From Companilactobacillus kedongensis (GTDB lineage Bacteria > Bacillota > Bacilli > Lactobacillales > Lactobacillaceae), in the NCBI RefSeq assembly GCF_003946625.1, contig NZ_RHOR01000002.1, forward strand, positions 117,270-181,269: 64,000 nt of DNA. The letters are read 5' to 3'. The notes under the pieces are model-generated. The model saw only the letters and a list, made by a program, of their open reading frames with translations, was not told where the DNA came from and ran no database searches. Of this stretch, positions 43,058 through 50,605 are shown in pieces (within the stretch, counting starts at the first letter, position 1; the number at the start of each line of letters is the position of its first letter). The position numbers were made by a program, and so were the translations under genes.

Positions 43058-43891
43058 TTGGAAAATATAATCTCAATCAAAGATGTTACATATACATACC
43101 CAGAATCAAAAAAGCCGGCTATCAATAGGCTTTCTTTGGACATCTATCGTAATGAATGGTTATCTATAGTTGGAAAAAATGGTAGCGGCAAGTCTACCTT
43201 AGCTAAATTGATCGATGGTCTGATTGAAAGTGAGACTGGGACCATCATTGTTGACGGTCAGGAAGTGAACGAAAAGAATATTTGGGAGATCCGTTCAAAA
43301 ATTGGAATCGTCTTTCAGAATCCTGATCATCAATTTGTTGGTGCTACAGTTGAAGATGATGTAGCTTTTGGATTGGAGAATCAAGGTATTCCCAGAGATG
43401 AAATGGTCAAAGAGGTCGATGCAGCACTAAAAATGGTCGATATGCAGGACTATAAGACACGTGACCCACAATCACTATCTGGCGGTCAAAAACAACGTGT
43501 TGCGATTGCTGGGGTGCTTGCTACAAAACCCTCGATAATTATCATGGATGAGTCGACAAGTATGCTTGATCCTAATGGTCGAAAAACAGTTTTAGATCTG
43601 GTGAAACAATTGCGTGAGGAGCAGAATATGACTATTATTTCGATAACTCATGACATTGAAGAAACTGAACTATCTGAAAGGATCGTTGTTTTACGTGACG
43701 GAGAGGTAGTTCAAAAAGCTGATCCGAAGGCCATCTATGATATAGGCCGTAAATTGACAAATTATGGCTTAGAGGAGCCTTTTTCAAGTCAAGTCGCATA
43801 TTTACTTAAGGATGAATTAAAATTGCCTGAGGGCTATTTAAATGAAGAGGAGCTAATTGAAAACATATGGAAATTATCTTCAAAAATGTAA
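43058..43891 (+). CDS. ecfA1: ECF transporter ATPase EcfA1
   Basis: 277 residues; one of two ATPases energising the shared energy-coupling module used by vitamin- and metal-specific S components encoded elsewhere. Walker A GKNGSGKST (about 39-47), Q-loop, LSGGQKQRVAIAG signature (about 140-152), Walker B IIIMDEST. Starts at TTG 43058 behind AAGGGG. Overlaps ecfA2 by 25 bp. Confidence 0.95.
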   Translation: MENIISIKDVTYTYPESKKPAINRLSLDIYRNEWLSIVGKNGSGKSTLAKLIDGLIESETGTIIVDGQEVNEKNIWEIRSKIGIVFQNPDHQFVGATVEDDVAFGLENQGIPRDEMVKEVDAALKMVDMQDYKTRDPQSLSGGQKQRVAIAGVLATKPSIIIMDESTSMLDPNGRKTVLDLVKQLREEQNMTIISITHDIEETELSERIVVLRDGEVVQKADPKAIYDIGRKLTNYGLEEPFSSQVAYLLKDELKLPEGYLNEEELIENIWKLSSKM

Positions 43892-44721
43892 CTCACTCAT
43901 ATGAAGCAAATAGTCCGCTTGAAGGACTGGGATTGGATGATGTTTCTTTAACGATCCATGACAAGAAGTTCACTGCTATTGTTGGTAAAACAGGTAGTGG
44001 TAAGTCAACTTTAGTTCGTCACATTAACGCCTTGCTTAAGCCAACTTCTGGAACAATTTTAGTTGGTGATCGTGAGATTACCCCTGAAACAAATAATAAG
44101 AATTTAAAACCTTTGCGTAAAAATGTCGGTATGGTCTTTCAATTCCCTGAAAGTCAGTTATTTGAGGACACTGTGGAAAAAGATATCATGTTTGGCCCAA
44201 TGAATTTCGGTATGTCAGAAGCTGATGCTAAGAAATCGGCACATAAAATGATAGAATTAGTTGGTTTGGGAAAGGAATATTTAGATAAGTCTCCATTTGA
44301 TTTATCTGGTGGTCAGATGCGTCGGGTTGCGATTGCTGGGGTTCTCGCTAGTGAACCAGAAACCATTATTCTTGATGAACCGACAGCCGGATTAGACCCT
44401 GTTGGTCGAAAAGAGATCATGGATTTATTTAAAAACTTGCAAGAGCAGGGTAGGACGATTATCTTAATTACGCATAATATGGACGATGTGGCTAATTATG
44501 CGGAAGAAATGGTAGTTATCCACGATGCCAAAGTTAAAGCTGTGGGTAAACCTAAAGATATCTTCAATGATAGAAGTTTATTAACAGATGATATTTTAAC
44601 TTTGCCACGCAGTGCTGTTTTTGCACAGAGATTAGCTAAGAAAAACTTTTCTTTTCCACAATTACCCATTACAATCAGTGAATTAACAACTGAAATAAAA
44701 CGACAAGTTCATGGTGATTAA
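43867..44721 (+). CDS. ecfA2: ECF transporter ATPase EcfA2
   Basis: 284 residues, paralogous to EcfA1: Walker A GKTGSGKST, LSGGQMRRVAIAGVLAS signature, Walker B TIILDEPTAGLD, and the A2-type C-terminal extension. Overlap with ecfA1 (25 bp) and direct abutment with ecfT point to a tightly coupled ecfA1-ecfA2-ecfT module. Confidence 0.95.
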   Translation: MEIIFKNVTHSYEANSPLEGLGLDDVSLTIHDKKFTAIVGKTGSGKSTLVRHINALLKPTSGTILVGDREITPETNNKNLKPLRKNVGMVFQFPESQLFEDTVEKDIMFGPMNFGMSEADAKKSAHKMIELVGLGKEYLDKSPFDLSGGQMRRVAIAGVLASEPETIILDEPTAGLDPVGRKEIMDLFKNLQEQGRTIILITHNMDDVANYAEEMVVIHDAKVKAVGKPKDIFNDRSLLTDDILTLPRSAVFAQRLAKKNFSFPQLPITISELTTEIKRQVHGD

Positions 44722-45519
44722 ATGAATAAATTAATACTTGGTAGATATTTGCCTGGAGACTCGATTATTTACCGACTAGATCCGCGGGGCAAATTTTTAA
44801 TAACATTTTATTTTATTGGTATTGTATTTTTAGCAAATAACGTTGCTTCATATGGCTTCTTGTTGTTATTTGTCTTATTCGCAGTTTATATTTCTAAAAT
44901 TAATTTAGGATTCTTTATTAAGGGATTACGGCCGATGCTGTGGCTGATTTTATTCACAGTTTTGTTACAACTATTCTTTACCCCTAGTGAAAATCCTCTG
45001 TGGCATTGGGGAATCTTTACCTTATCCACAGACGGAATGCGGATAGCTGCTTATATTTTCATTAGATTTGTACTGATCATATTTATTTCCACACTTTTGA
45101 CTTTGACTACGACGCCGATTGAAATATCTGATTCGATCGAGAGTATCCTAAAGCCATTAAAAGTAATTAAGTTTCCGGTTACCCAAGTGGCTTTGATGTT
45201 GTCGATTGCTTTGAGATTTGTTCCTTTATTGATCGATGAAACGACGAAAATCATGGATGCACAAAGAGCGCGTGGTGTGGACTTTGGCGAAGGTGGGATC
45301 ATGCAACGGATCAAGTCGTTTGTACCAATTTTGATTCCACTGTTTGTCAGTAGTTTTTCGATAGCATATGATTTAGCAATTGCGATGGAATCTCGTGGAT
45401 ATAAAGACGGTGAAGGACGCAGTAAGTATCGAGTTCTTAGCTGGTCAAAACGTGATTATATGGCGCTGGTCGTTATGTTATTGATAACAATTATTCTATT
45501 ATTTATTCGGAGTTATTAG
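44722..45519 (+). CDS. ecfT: ECF transporter membrane subunit EcfT
   Basis: 265-residue membrane scaffold with about six helices and the coupling-helix motifs AQRARGVDF and AMESRGY that dock into the two ATPases. It begins on the base after the ecfA2 stop and ends on the base before truA. Confidence 0.95.
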   Translation: MNKLILGRYLPGDSIIYRLDPRGKFLITFYFIGIVFLANNVASYGFLLLFVLFAVYISKINLGFFIKGLRPMLWLILFTVLLQLFFTPSENPLWHWGIFTLSTDGMRIAAYIFIRFVLIIFISTLLTLTTTPIEISDSIESILKPLKVIKFPVTQVALMLSIALRFVPLLIDETTKIMDAQRARGVDFGEGGIMQRIKSFVPILIPLFVSSFSIAYDLAIAMESRGYKDGEGRSKYRVLSWSKRDYMALVVMLLITIILLFIRSY

Positions 45520-46263
45520 ATGACAAGATATAAGTTAACGGTTGCCTATGACGGAGCCAAGTTCCATGGCTTTCAAAGACAGCCTAAATTAAGAACCGTG
45601 CAAGGAGTCTTGGAAAAGGCTCTTTTTAAAATGACTAAAGGAAAACAGATAGATGTTTTTGGATCCGGACGTACAGATGCTGGTGTACATGCTTTAGGGC
45701 AAGTGATCCACTTTGACTATCCAGGTAATATTCCAGCAGATAGTATGCTGAAAGCAATCAATTCGTTGATGCCGTTGGATGTGTTAGTTAAAGATTCTGA
45801 GATGGTTGATGAAACCTTCCATGCTCGTTTTGGAGTAAAGAGAAAGACTTATCAATATCGTGTTGACTGTGGAAAATATACTGATCCCTTTAAAAGGTTT
45901 TACACAGGTCACTATCCGTATAAGATCGATTTGAAAAGAATCGAGTCTGCATTAGTGGATCTGAAGGGCACACATGACTTCAGTAGTTTTGCGGCTTCTG
46001 GCGGTGTGATCGAAAATAAAGTTAGAACTATTTATGAGGCTAGTGTAAAATATAATGCATCTCAAAATGAATTAGTCTTTGAATTTACAGGAAATGGTTT
46101 CCTATATAATATGGTGCGGATCTTGGTTGCTACATTACTAGAAATCGGCAATGGGCGTCGGGATGTTCATGATTTATTGCGACTTTATGAAGTCAAAGAT
46201 CGTCAACAGGCACGTGGAACTGCGCCTGCTAGCGGGCTCTATTTAAAACAGGTATTTTACTGA
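45520..46263 (+). CDS. truA: tRNA pseudouridine synthase A
   Basis: 247 residues; makes pseudouridine at positions 38-40 of tRNA anticodon arms. Catalytic [15 protein letters not shown] motif (Asp near residue 52) is intact. It abuts ecfT with no gap, the common Firmicute order before rplM-rpsI. Confidence 0.96.
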   Translation: MTRYKLTVAYDGAKFHGFQRQPKLRTVQGVLEKALFKMTKGKQIDVFGSGRTDAGVHALGQVIHFDYPGNIPADSMLKAINSLMPLDVLVKDSEMVDETFHARFGVKRKTYQYRVDCGKYTDPFKRFYTGHYPYKIDLKRIESALVDLKGTHDFSSFAASGGVIENKVRTIYEASVKYNASQNELVFEFTGNGFLYNMVRILVATLLEIGNGRRDVHDLLRLYEVKDRQQARGTAPASGLYLKQVFY

Positions 46264-46283
46264 AATTTATCTGTGGATAATTA

Positions 46284-46312
46284 TTGACTTATAGGCAAAT
46301 ACCAAGTATTAT
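46284..46312 (+). promoter_or_regulatory. rplM-rpsI promoter
   Basis: TTGACT (46284-46289), 17 bp, TATTAT (46307-46312), just after truA. Confidence 0.72.
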
Positions 46313-46318
46313 TGTTGT

Positions 46319-46390
46319 TGGTATTGTTTGCCCCACGATGAGCCCCGGAAACTTATTGAGTGTCAAACAGACGAGAAACTGGAGGAAATT
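46319..46390 (+). promoter_or_regulatory. L13-type ribosomal leader
   Basis: A closing stem TGTTTG (46325-46330) / CAAACA (46364-46369) surrounds a conserved-looking CCCCACGATGAGCCCCGG segment, then GGAGG and the rplM ATG. Position and content fit the L13 leader family, in which L13 is thought to repress its own operon. Sequence-only assignment. Confidence 0.7.
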
Positions 46391-46834
46391 ATGCGTACAA
46401 CACCATTAGCAAAAGCAAGTGAAGTTGAACGTAAATGGTATGTAATCGATGGTGAAGATGTCGTTTTAGGTAGACTTTCATCAGTTGTAGCTTCAATTCT
46501 TAGAGGTAAGAACAAGCCAACTTACACACCTAACGTTGATACAGGTGATAATGTAATTATCATCAATGCAGATAAAGTAAAATTAACAGGTAAAAAAGCC
46601 AAGGGAAAGATTTATTATTCTCACTCAGATCATCCAGGTGGTTTGAAGAGCATTAGTGCCGGTGAAAAGAGAGCAACAAAACCTGAATTGTTTGTTGAAG
46701 ACTCAATCCGCGGTATGCTACCTAAGAACAGTCTTGGTCGCCAAGAAATCATGAAGTTGCATGTTTATGCAGGTCCAGATCACAAACACCAAGCACAAAA
46801 TCCAGAAGAGTTGGATATCAACAAACTAATTTAA
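46391..46834 (+). CDS. rplM: 50S ribosomal protein L13
   Basis: 147 residues ([31 protein letters not shown]...). ATG 46391 follows CTGGAGGAA. The frame is open 63 bp further upstream, but that stretch is the structured leader. Early 50S assembly protein. Confidence 0.97.
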   Translation: MRTTPLAKASEVERKWYVIDGEDVVLGRLSSVVASILRGKNKPTYTPNVDTGDNVIIINADKVKLTGKKAKGKIYYSHSDHPGGLKSISAGEKRATKPELFVEDSIRGMLPKNSLGRQEIMKLHVYAGPDHKHQAQNPEELDINKLI

Positions 46835-46847
46835 GGAGGAAAACATT

Positions 46848-47240
46848 TTGGCACAAGTATCATATGCTGGAACAGGCCGTCGTAAAGATTCAACGGCTCG
46901 TGTTCTATTAGTTCCCGGAAACGGAAAAATTACTATCAACAAACGTGATGTCAAAGATTACATTCCTTTTGACAATTTGATTGCTGATATGAAACAACCA
47001 TTAGATATTACTGAAACAGGCGCAAGTTATGACGTTATTGCTAACGTTAACGGCGGTGGATTTTCAGGACAAGCTGGAGCAATCAGACATGGTATTGCTA
47101 GAGCACTTCTAGAAGTTGATCCAGACTTCAGACCTACTCTTAAATCAGCTGGATTCTTAACACGTGACCCTCGTATGAAGGAACGTAAGAAGCCAGGTTT
47201 GAAGAAAGCTCGTAAAGCTTCACAATTCTCAAAACGTTAA
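46848..47240 (+). CDS. rpsI: 30S ribosomal protein S9
   Basis: 130 residues; the C-terminus [12 protein letters not shown] reaches the P-site tRNA anticodon. Start TTG 46848 behind AAGGAGGA, 13 bp after rplM. Confidence 0.98.
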   Translation: MAQVSYAGTGRRKDSTARVLLVPGNGKITINKRDVKDYIPFDNLIADMKQPLDITETGASYDVIANVNGGGFSGQAGAIRHGIARALLEVDPDFRPTLKSAGFLTRDPRMKERKKPGLKKARKASQFSKR

Positions 47241-47264
47241 TATATTCCAGATATTACACTTTGG

Positions 47265-47293
47265 ACGCTCACCTTTTGGTGGGTGTTTTTTTT
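47265..47293 (+). terminator. rplM-rpsI terminator
   Basis: ACGCTCACC / GGTGGGTGT with a TTTT loop and an 8-T tail. Confidence 0.88.
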
Positions 47294-47346
47294 GTTTATA
47301 AGTGTAAAATGAAAGTATAAATATATTCATAAAGGAGGCTGCTTCT

Positions 47347-47928
47347 ATGTGTGGGCGATATATGTTTCAACCAACTGAAAATGCAGAGATAGAAAGAATT
47401 TATCAATTGGCTAAGGCAGAGGGATACGATCCTAAAACTGGTGAAATTTTTCCTACCGATGAAACAGCGGTTATAGTTGCAGGATTACAGCAAGTGAAGG
47501 TTGTTGCTATGAAATGGGGTTACCCAGGTTTTAAACCCGGACAGTCAATTATTAATGCGAGATCAGAGACGGTTGTTCAAAAACAGATGTTTTCTAATGG
47601 CTTTAAGGAACATCGTTGTGTCTATCCTACGACCGGATTTTTCGAATGGACCGCAGACAAACAGCGTTATTGGTTCAATTATGGCAAAAAGCCGGAAACT
47701 ATGTATATTGCTGGATTTTATGACTATTTTGATGGACAGCCTTGTAGTTGTTTGCTAACAACTAAACCAAATGATTCTATTGTTAAGATACACGATAGAA
47801 TGCCTTTGATTTTAAGAAAAGATCAGATAAAGGCTTGGTTATATGATGACAAATTTGCTTTTGAATTTTTGAAAGCACAGATGCCACTGTTGAATTCTGT
47901 AAATGGATTACCTAATTTTGAAGACTAA
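47347..47928 (+). CDS. SRAP-domain protein (YedK/HMCES family)
   Basis: 193 residues. SRAP proteins cross-link through Cys2 to abasic sites in single-stranded DNA, protecting them during replication. Catalytic residues are in place: Cys2 (MCGRY), Asn70 (IINARSE), Glu100 (TTGFFEW) and His149 (IHDRMPLIL). AAAGGAGG precedes the ATG. No SOS-type neighbour is visible. The stop lies at the foot of a terminator shared with the convergent ABC exporter gene. Confidence 0.93.
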   Translation: MCGRYMFQPTENAEIERIYQLAKAEGYDPKTGEIFPTDETAVIVAGLQQVKVVAMKWGYPGFKPGQSIINARSETVVQKQMFSNGFKEHRCVYPTTGFFEWTADKQRYWFNYGKKPETMYIAGFYDYFDGQPCSCLLTTKPNDSIVKIHDRMPLILRKDQIKAWLYDDKFAFEFLKAQMPLLNSVNGLPNFED

Positions 47929-47957
47929 AAAGGAACGACCGTCTGGTCGTTCCTTTT
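47928..47957. terminator. Bidirectional terminator between SRAP and ABC exporter genes
   Basis: A perfect 13-bp stem AAAAGGAACGACC / GGTCGTTCCTTTT with loop GTCT. The plus-strand stop (47926-47928) and minus-strand stop (47956-47958) both touch the stem ends. Confidence 0.92.
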
Positions 47958-49722
47958 AATTTACCATTTGTTCTTGTACGTATTGAGCATACAATTTATG
48001 ATTATTTATCAATTCAGTGTGTGTACCGTGACCAGTAACTTTACCATGTTCAATAAAGTAGATTTGGTCAGCATCAACAATTGTGGATAGTCTGTGTGCA
48101 ATAACAAGAGTTGTCCGACCAATCATCAATTGATCTAAGGCACGTTGAACTTTTTCTTCTGATTGTGAATCTAAACTGGCTGTTGCTTCGTCGAGCATTA
48201 GAATTTTTGGATCACGTAGGAAGGCACGTGCAATCGCGATTCGTTGCTTTTGTCCACCAGATAATTTAACGCCTCGTTCACCAATTTGAGTATTTAATTG
48301 TTCGGGAAATTCTTTGACGAATTGATCAGCATAGGCTAATTCTAGACCATGCCAGAGTTGTTCGTCAGTTAACTTTTCATCAAGGCCGTATTGTAAATTG
48401 TCTCGAATACTGCCGGCAAAAACAGCGCTATCTTGAGAAACATAACCGATCTGCGAACGCCAACTGTTCATGTTGATATCTTGAATTTGATTATCGCCAA
48501 CAGTAATTGTTCCAAAATTTGGTTCGTAGAATCGCTCTAATAGTGAGAAAATAGTCGATTTTCCACCACCACTAGGTCCCGCAAAAGCAATAACATTATT
48601 TGGTTTAGCCTCAAATGAAACATTTTCCAGAATAGGGTGTTCAGGTGAGTAACTAAAGGAAAGATTAGTAGCCTGGATCGATTGACCCTCAACATCAATT
48701 GTTTCACCGATTTCAACGGGTTCGATATCAGTATTAAGAATGTCTTGAACACGTTCAGTTGAACCCATAGCTTTTTGCACTTGTGAGAAGAAGGTTGCAA
48801 AGTTAGTTATAGGGGAAATAATGTTGAATAAATATAATAGAAATGCGACTAGTGAACCGCTTGTTAATGTTCCTGCTGAAACTCTGACGGCGCCATAACC
48901 TAAGATACCAACAAATATTCCTAACATTGCCGTCATCATGATGGGTTGAAGTACAGCTTCCACTTTGGCATCTTTAACACCTAAAGTGAATATCTTGTTG
49001 ATAAAATTGCCACCACTAGATTTTTCAAAGCTTTCGCCATTGCTGGCTTTGATCAAACGTACTTCAGATAGTTTTTCGCTTGCATCAGCATTAAAATCAG
49101 CGGTTGCAGCTTGTAATTGTCGACCTAGTTTAGAAAGAATTCGTCCCACAGGCAGTAAAATCAATACAAAAATCGGCACAGCGCTAAACATGATAGCTGC
49201 CATCTTCCAATCCATCAAAAAGAGAATGACCATTGATCCGATTAATTGGATACCACCAGTAATAAAATTAGGAAATTGGGCTGTGACTAGTTCTTTAATG
49301 ACAGTTGTGTCGTTCACTAAACGAGAACTGCTCTCACCAGATTTGTGATCATCGAAATAACCAACCGGTAGTTTTAAAAGATGGTCCCAGAGTCTTTCTC
49401 TAAGCGTTTTGACCGCACTTTCGCCGACATAACGCAGTAGAAATCCTCCAACGGTTCCAAATCCTAGTTGGACGACAAATGCTAAAACTAGGACCCAAAG
49501 CATTCGTCCATCTATTTTTGCTAAATTACTAGTATCAACTAGCCCTTTAGTTAACTGTGGTACGACTAGACTTGCACCACTGGTTACTAAACTCAATATC
49601 ATTCCTAGGACAAAGATTGCCTTTTTAGGATTGACACTGTTGATAAGTTTGAGAAAATCTTTGATCTTCATATTGCCTTTAGCTTTTGGCAAATCTTCCA
49701 TTACCATTGAATGATTGTGCAT
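47956..49722 (-). CDS. ABC exporter, fused membrane and ATPase domains (LmrA/BmrA type)
   Basis: 588 residues: six-helix type I exporter membrane domain (about 30-320) and ATPase with Walker A GPSGGGKST (about 384-392), LSGGQKQRIAIARA, Walker B ILMLDEATASLD. It should work as a homodimer exporting lipophilic compounds; the substrate is not readable. ATG has AGAGGT upstream and lies 17 bp after the MarR gene, so the two form an operon whose promoter contains palindromic operators. Close to multidrug exporters, but a lipid or peptide substrate is equally possible. Confidence 0.92.
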   Translation of the reverse strand: MHNHSMVMEDLPKAKGNMKIKDFLKLINSVNPKKAIFVLGMILSLVTSGASLVVPQLTKGLVDTSNLAKIDGRMLWVLVLAFVVQLGFGTVGGFLLRYVGESAVKTLRERLWDHLLKLPVGYFDDHKSGESSSRLVNDTTVIKELVTAQFPNFITGGIQLIGSMVILFLMDWKMAAIMFSAVPIFVLILLPVGRILSKLGRQLQAATADFNADASEKLSEVRLIKASNGESFEKSSGGNFINKIFTLGVKDAKVEAVLQPIMMTAMLGIFVGILGYGAVRVSAGTLTSGSLVAFLLYLFNIISPITNFATFFSQVQKAMGSTERVQDILNTDIEPVEIGETIDVEGQSIQATNLSFSYSPEHPILENVSFEAKPNNVIAFAGPSGGGKSTIFSLLERFYEPNFGTITVGDNQIQDINMNSWRSQIGYVSQDSAVFAGSIRDNLQYGLDEKLTDEQLWHGLELAYADQFVKEFPEQLNTQIGERGVKLSGGQKQRIAIARAFLRDPKILMLDEATASLDSQSEEKVQRALDQLMIGRTTLVIAHRLSTIVDADQIYFIEHGKVTGHGTHTELINNHKLYAQYVQEQMVN

Positions 49723-49739
49723 TGTTTTACCTCTAAATT

Positions 49740-50402
49740 TTAATAAAATTCTCTACTATGTCTAAAATCACGACGGAAGTTTCTTCCACGTCCAGGCATA
49801 AATCCACCACGAGGACCACAGAAATTGTTATCGTGCATTGCTCTGTGCATAACTTTACGCATCTCATCAGGTGACATCTTTTCCCAATCGTCACCAAACT
49901 TTTCCATCATAGTTGCATGGACTTTTTGCATATTTTTCATACGATCCATTGGATCTACAAAACGAGCAGACTGTTGCTTAAATTCTTCACTCCAGCCATC
50001 GGAGATTTTTTGAAGATAAGCTCCAAATTGTTTCTTTTCTTCATCATTTAAACCAGCAAAGAAGTCGTCATTACTATCCTCATTTTTTTGATGAGCATTC
50101 TCGTCGGCTTTTTTTTGACCGCTTTTAGTCAGGTAGACTAGTTTATTACGCTTATCCTTTTCGTCTTCTTTTCTTGTAATATCGTCTGATAGCTCAAGCT
50201 TTTTTAATAGTTCAGCAATTGAACTTGGACGGAGATTCAAAATATCAGCTAAGTAACTTTGACTTAATCCATCTTCTAAACGTAAGATTGCTAAAACTCT
50301 TTGTTGTCCAGTAAGACGTTGTTTATTTTGGTGCATAAAATTGTTACTAGCCTGACTGACAAAATTTAATTGCTTCATCAATTTATTTGTTAATTCACTC
50401 AT
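49740..50402 (-). CDS. MarR-family transcriptional regulator with C-terminal extension
   Basis: 220 residues. A winged helix-turn-helix spans about 30-100 (GLSQSYLADILNLRPSSIAE recognition region, DKRNKLVYLT wing). After the dimerisation helices comes an unusual tail (about 150-220), rich in Met, Arg and Gly, ending NFCGPRGGFMPGRGRN then RRDFRHSREFY. ATG 50402 (GAGGAAAC upstream) is preferred to an ATG 60 bp further out, which would place one palindrome in the coding region. Likely autorepressor and repressor of the ABC exporter; the inducer is unknown. Confidence 0.9.
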   Translation of the reverse strand: MSELTNKLMKQLNFVSQASNNFMHQNKQRLTGQQRVLAILRLEDGLSQSYLADILNLRPSSIAELLKKLELSDDITRKEDEKDKRNKLVYLTKSGQKKADENAHQKNEDSNDDFFAGLNDEEKKQFGAYLQKISDGWSEEFKQQSARFVDPMDRMKNMQKVHATMMEKFGDDWEKMSPDEMRKVMHRAMHDNNFCGPRGGFMPGRGRNFRRDFRHSREFY

Positions 50403-50431
50403 AATAGTTTCCTCTTTCTTTTTAAAATTAA

Positions 50432-50443
50432 TTCGGTACCGAA
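50432..50443. promoter_or_regulatory. Palindromic operator 1 for the MarR regulator
   Basis: TTCGGTACCGAA, a perfect 12-bp palindrome, 30 bp upstream of the marR ATG, in the 5' leader. Confidence 0.8.
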
Positions 50444-50460
50444 TCTTTATTTCACTCAGC

Positions 50461-50490
50461 ATTATAGTTCGGTACCGAAGTAATTGTCAA
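50461..50490 (-). promoter_or_regulatory. Promoter of the marR-ABC operon with embedded operator 2
   Basis: On the minus strand TTGACA (50490-50485), 18-bp spacer, TATAAT (50466-50461): consensus boxes. The spacer holds a second perfect copy of TTCGGTACCGAA (50468-50479), 36 bp from the first, ideally placed to block RNA polymerase. Confidence 0.85.
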
Positions 50491-50605
50491 ATGTTTTATT
50501 CAAAAAAATTGAGCAAATTTGTCAAAATGCCAATTTGAAGGCCTTTGGATTGTATCTAAAAAATAACTAACGTATGTTGTTGATATGATTCAGGGAGGTA
50601 TAAGG

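Noticed and set aside
42937..43128. 63-residue plus-strand open frame between rplQ and ecfA1
   Set aside because: It lies over the L17 downstream element and its T run and then the start of ecfA1 in another frame; no ribosome site.
46328..46390. N-terminal extension of L13
   Set aside because: The stretch is the structured L13 leader and contains the ribosome site for ATG 46391; the extension has no similarity to L13.
50403..50462. 20-residue N-terminal extension of the MarR protein
   Set aside because: It would put an operator palindrome into the coding region and start at or before the promoter -10; ATG 50402 has a good ribosome site.
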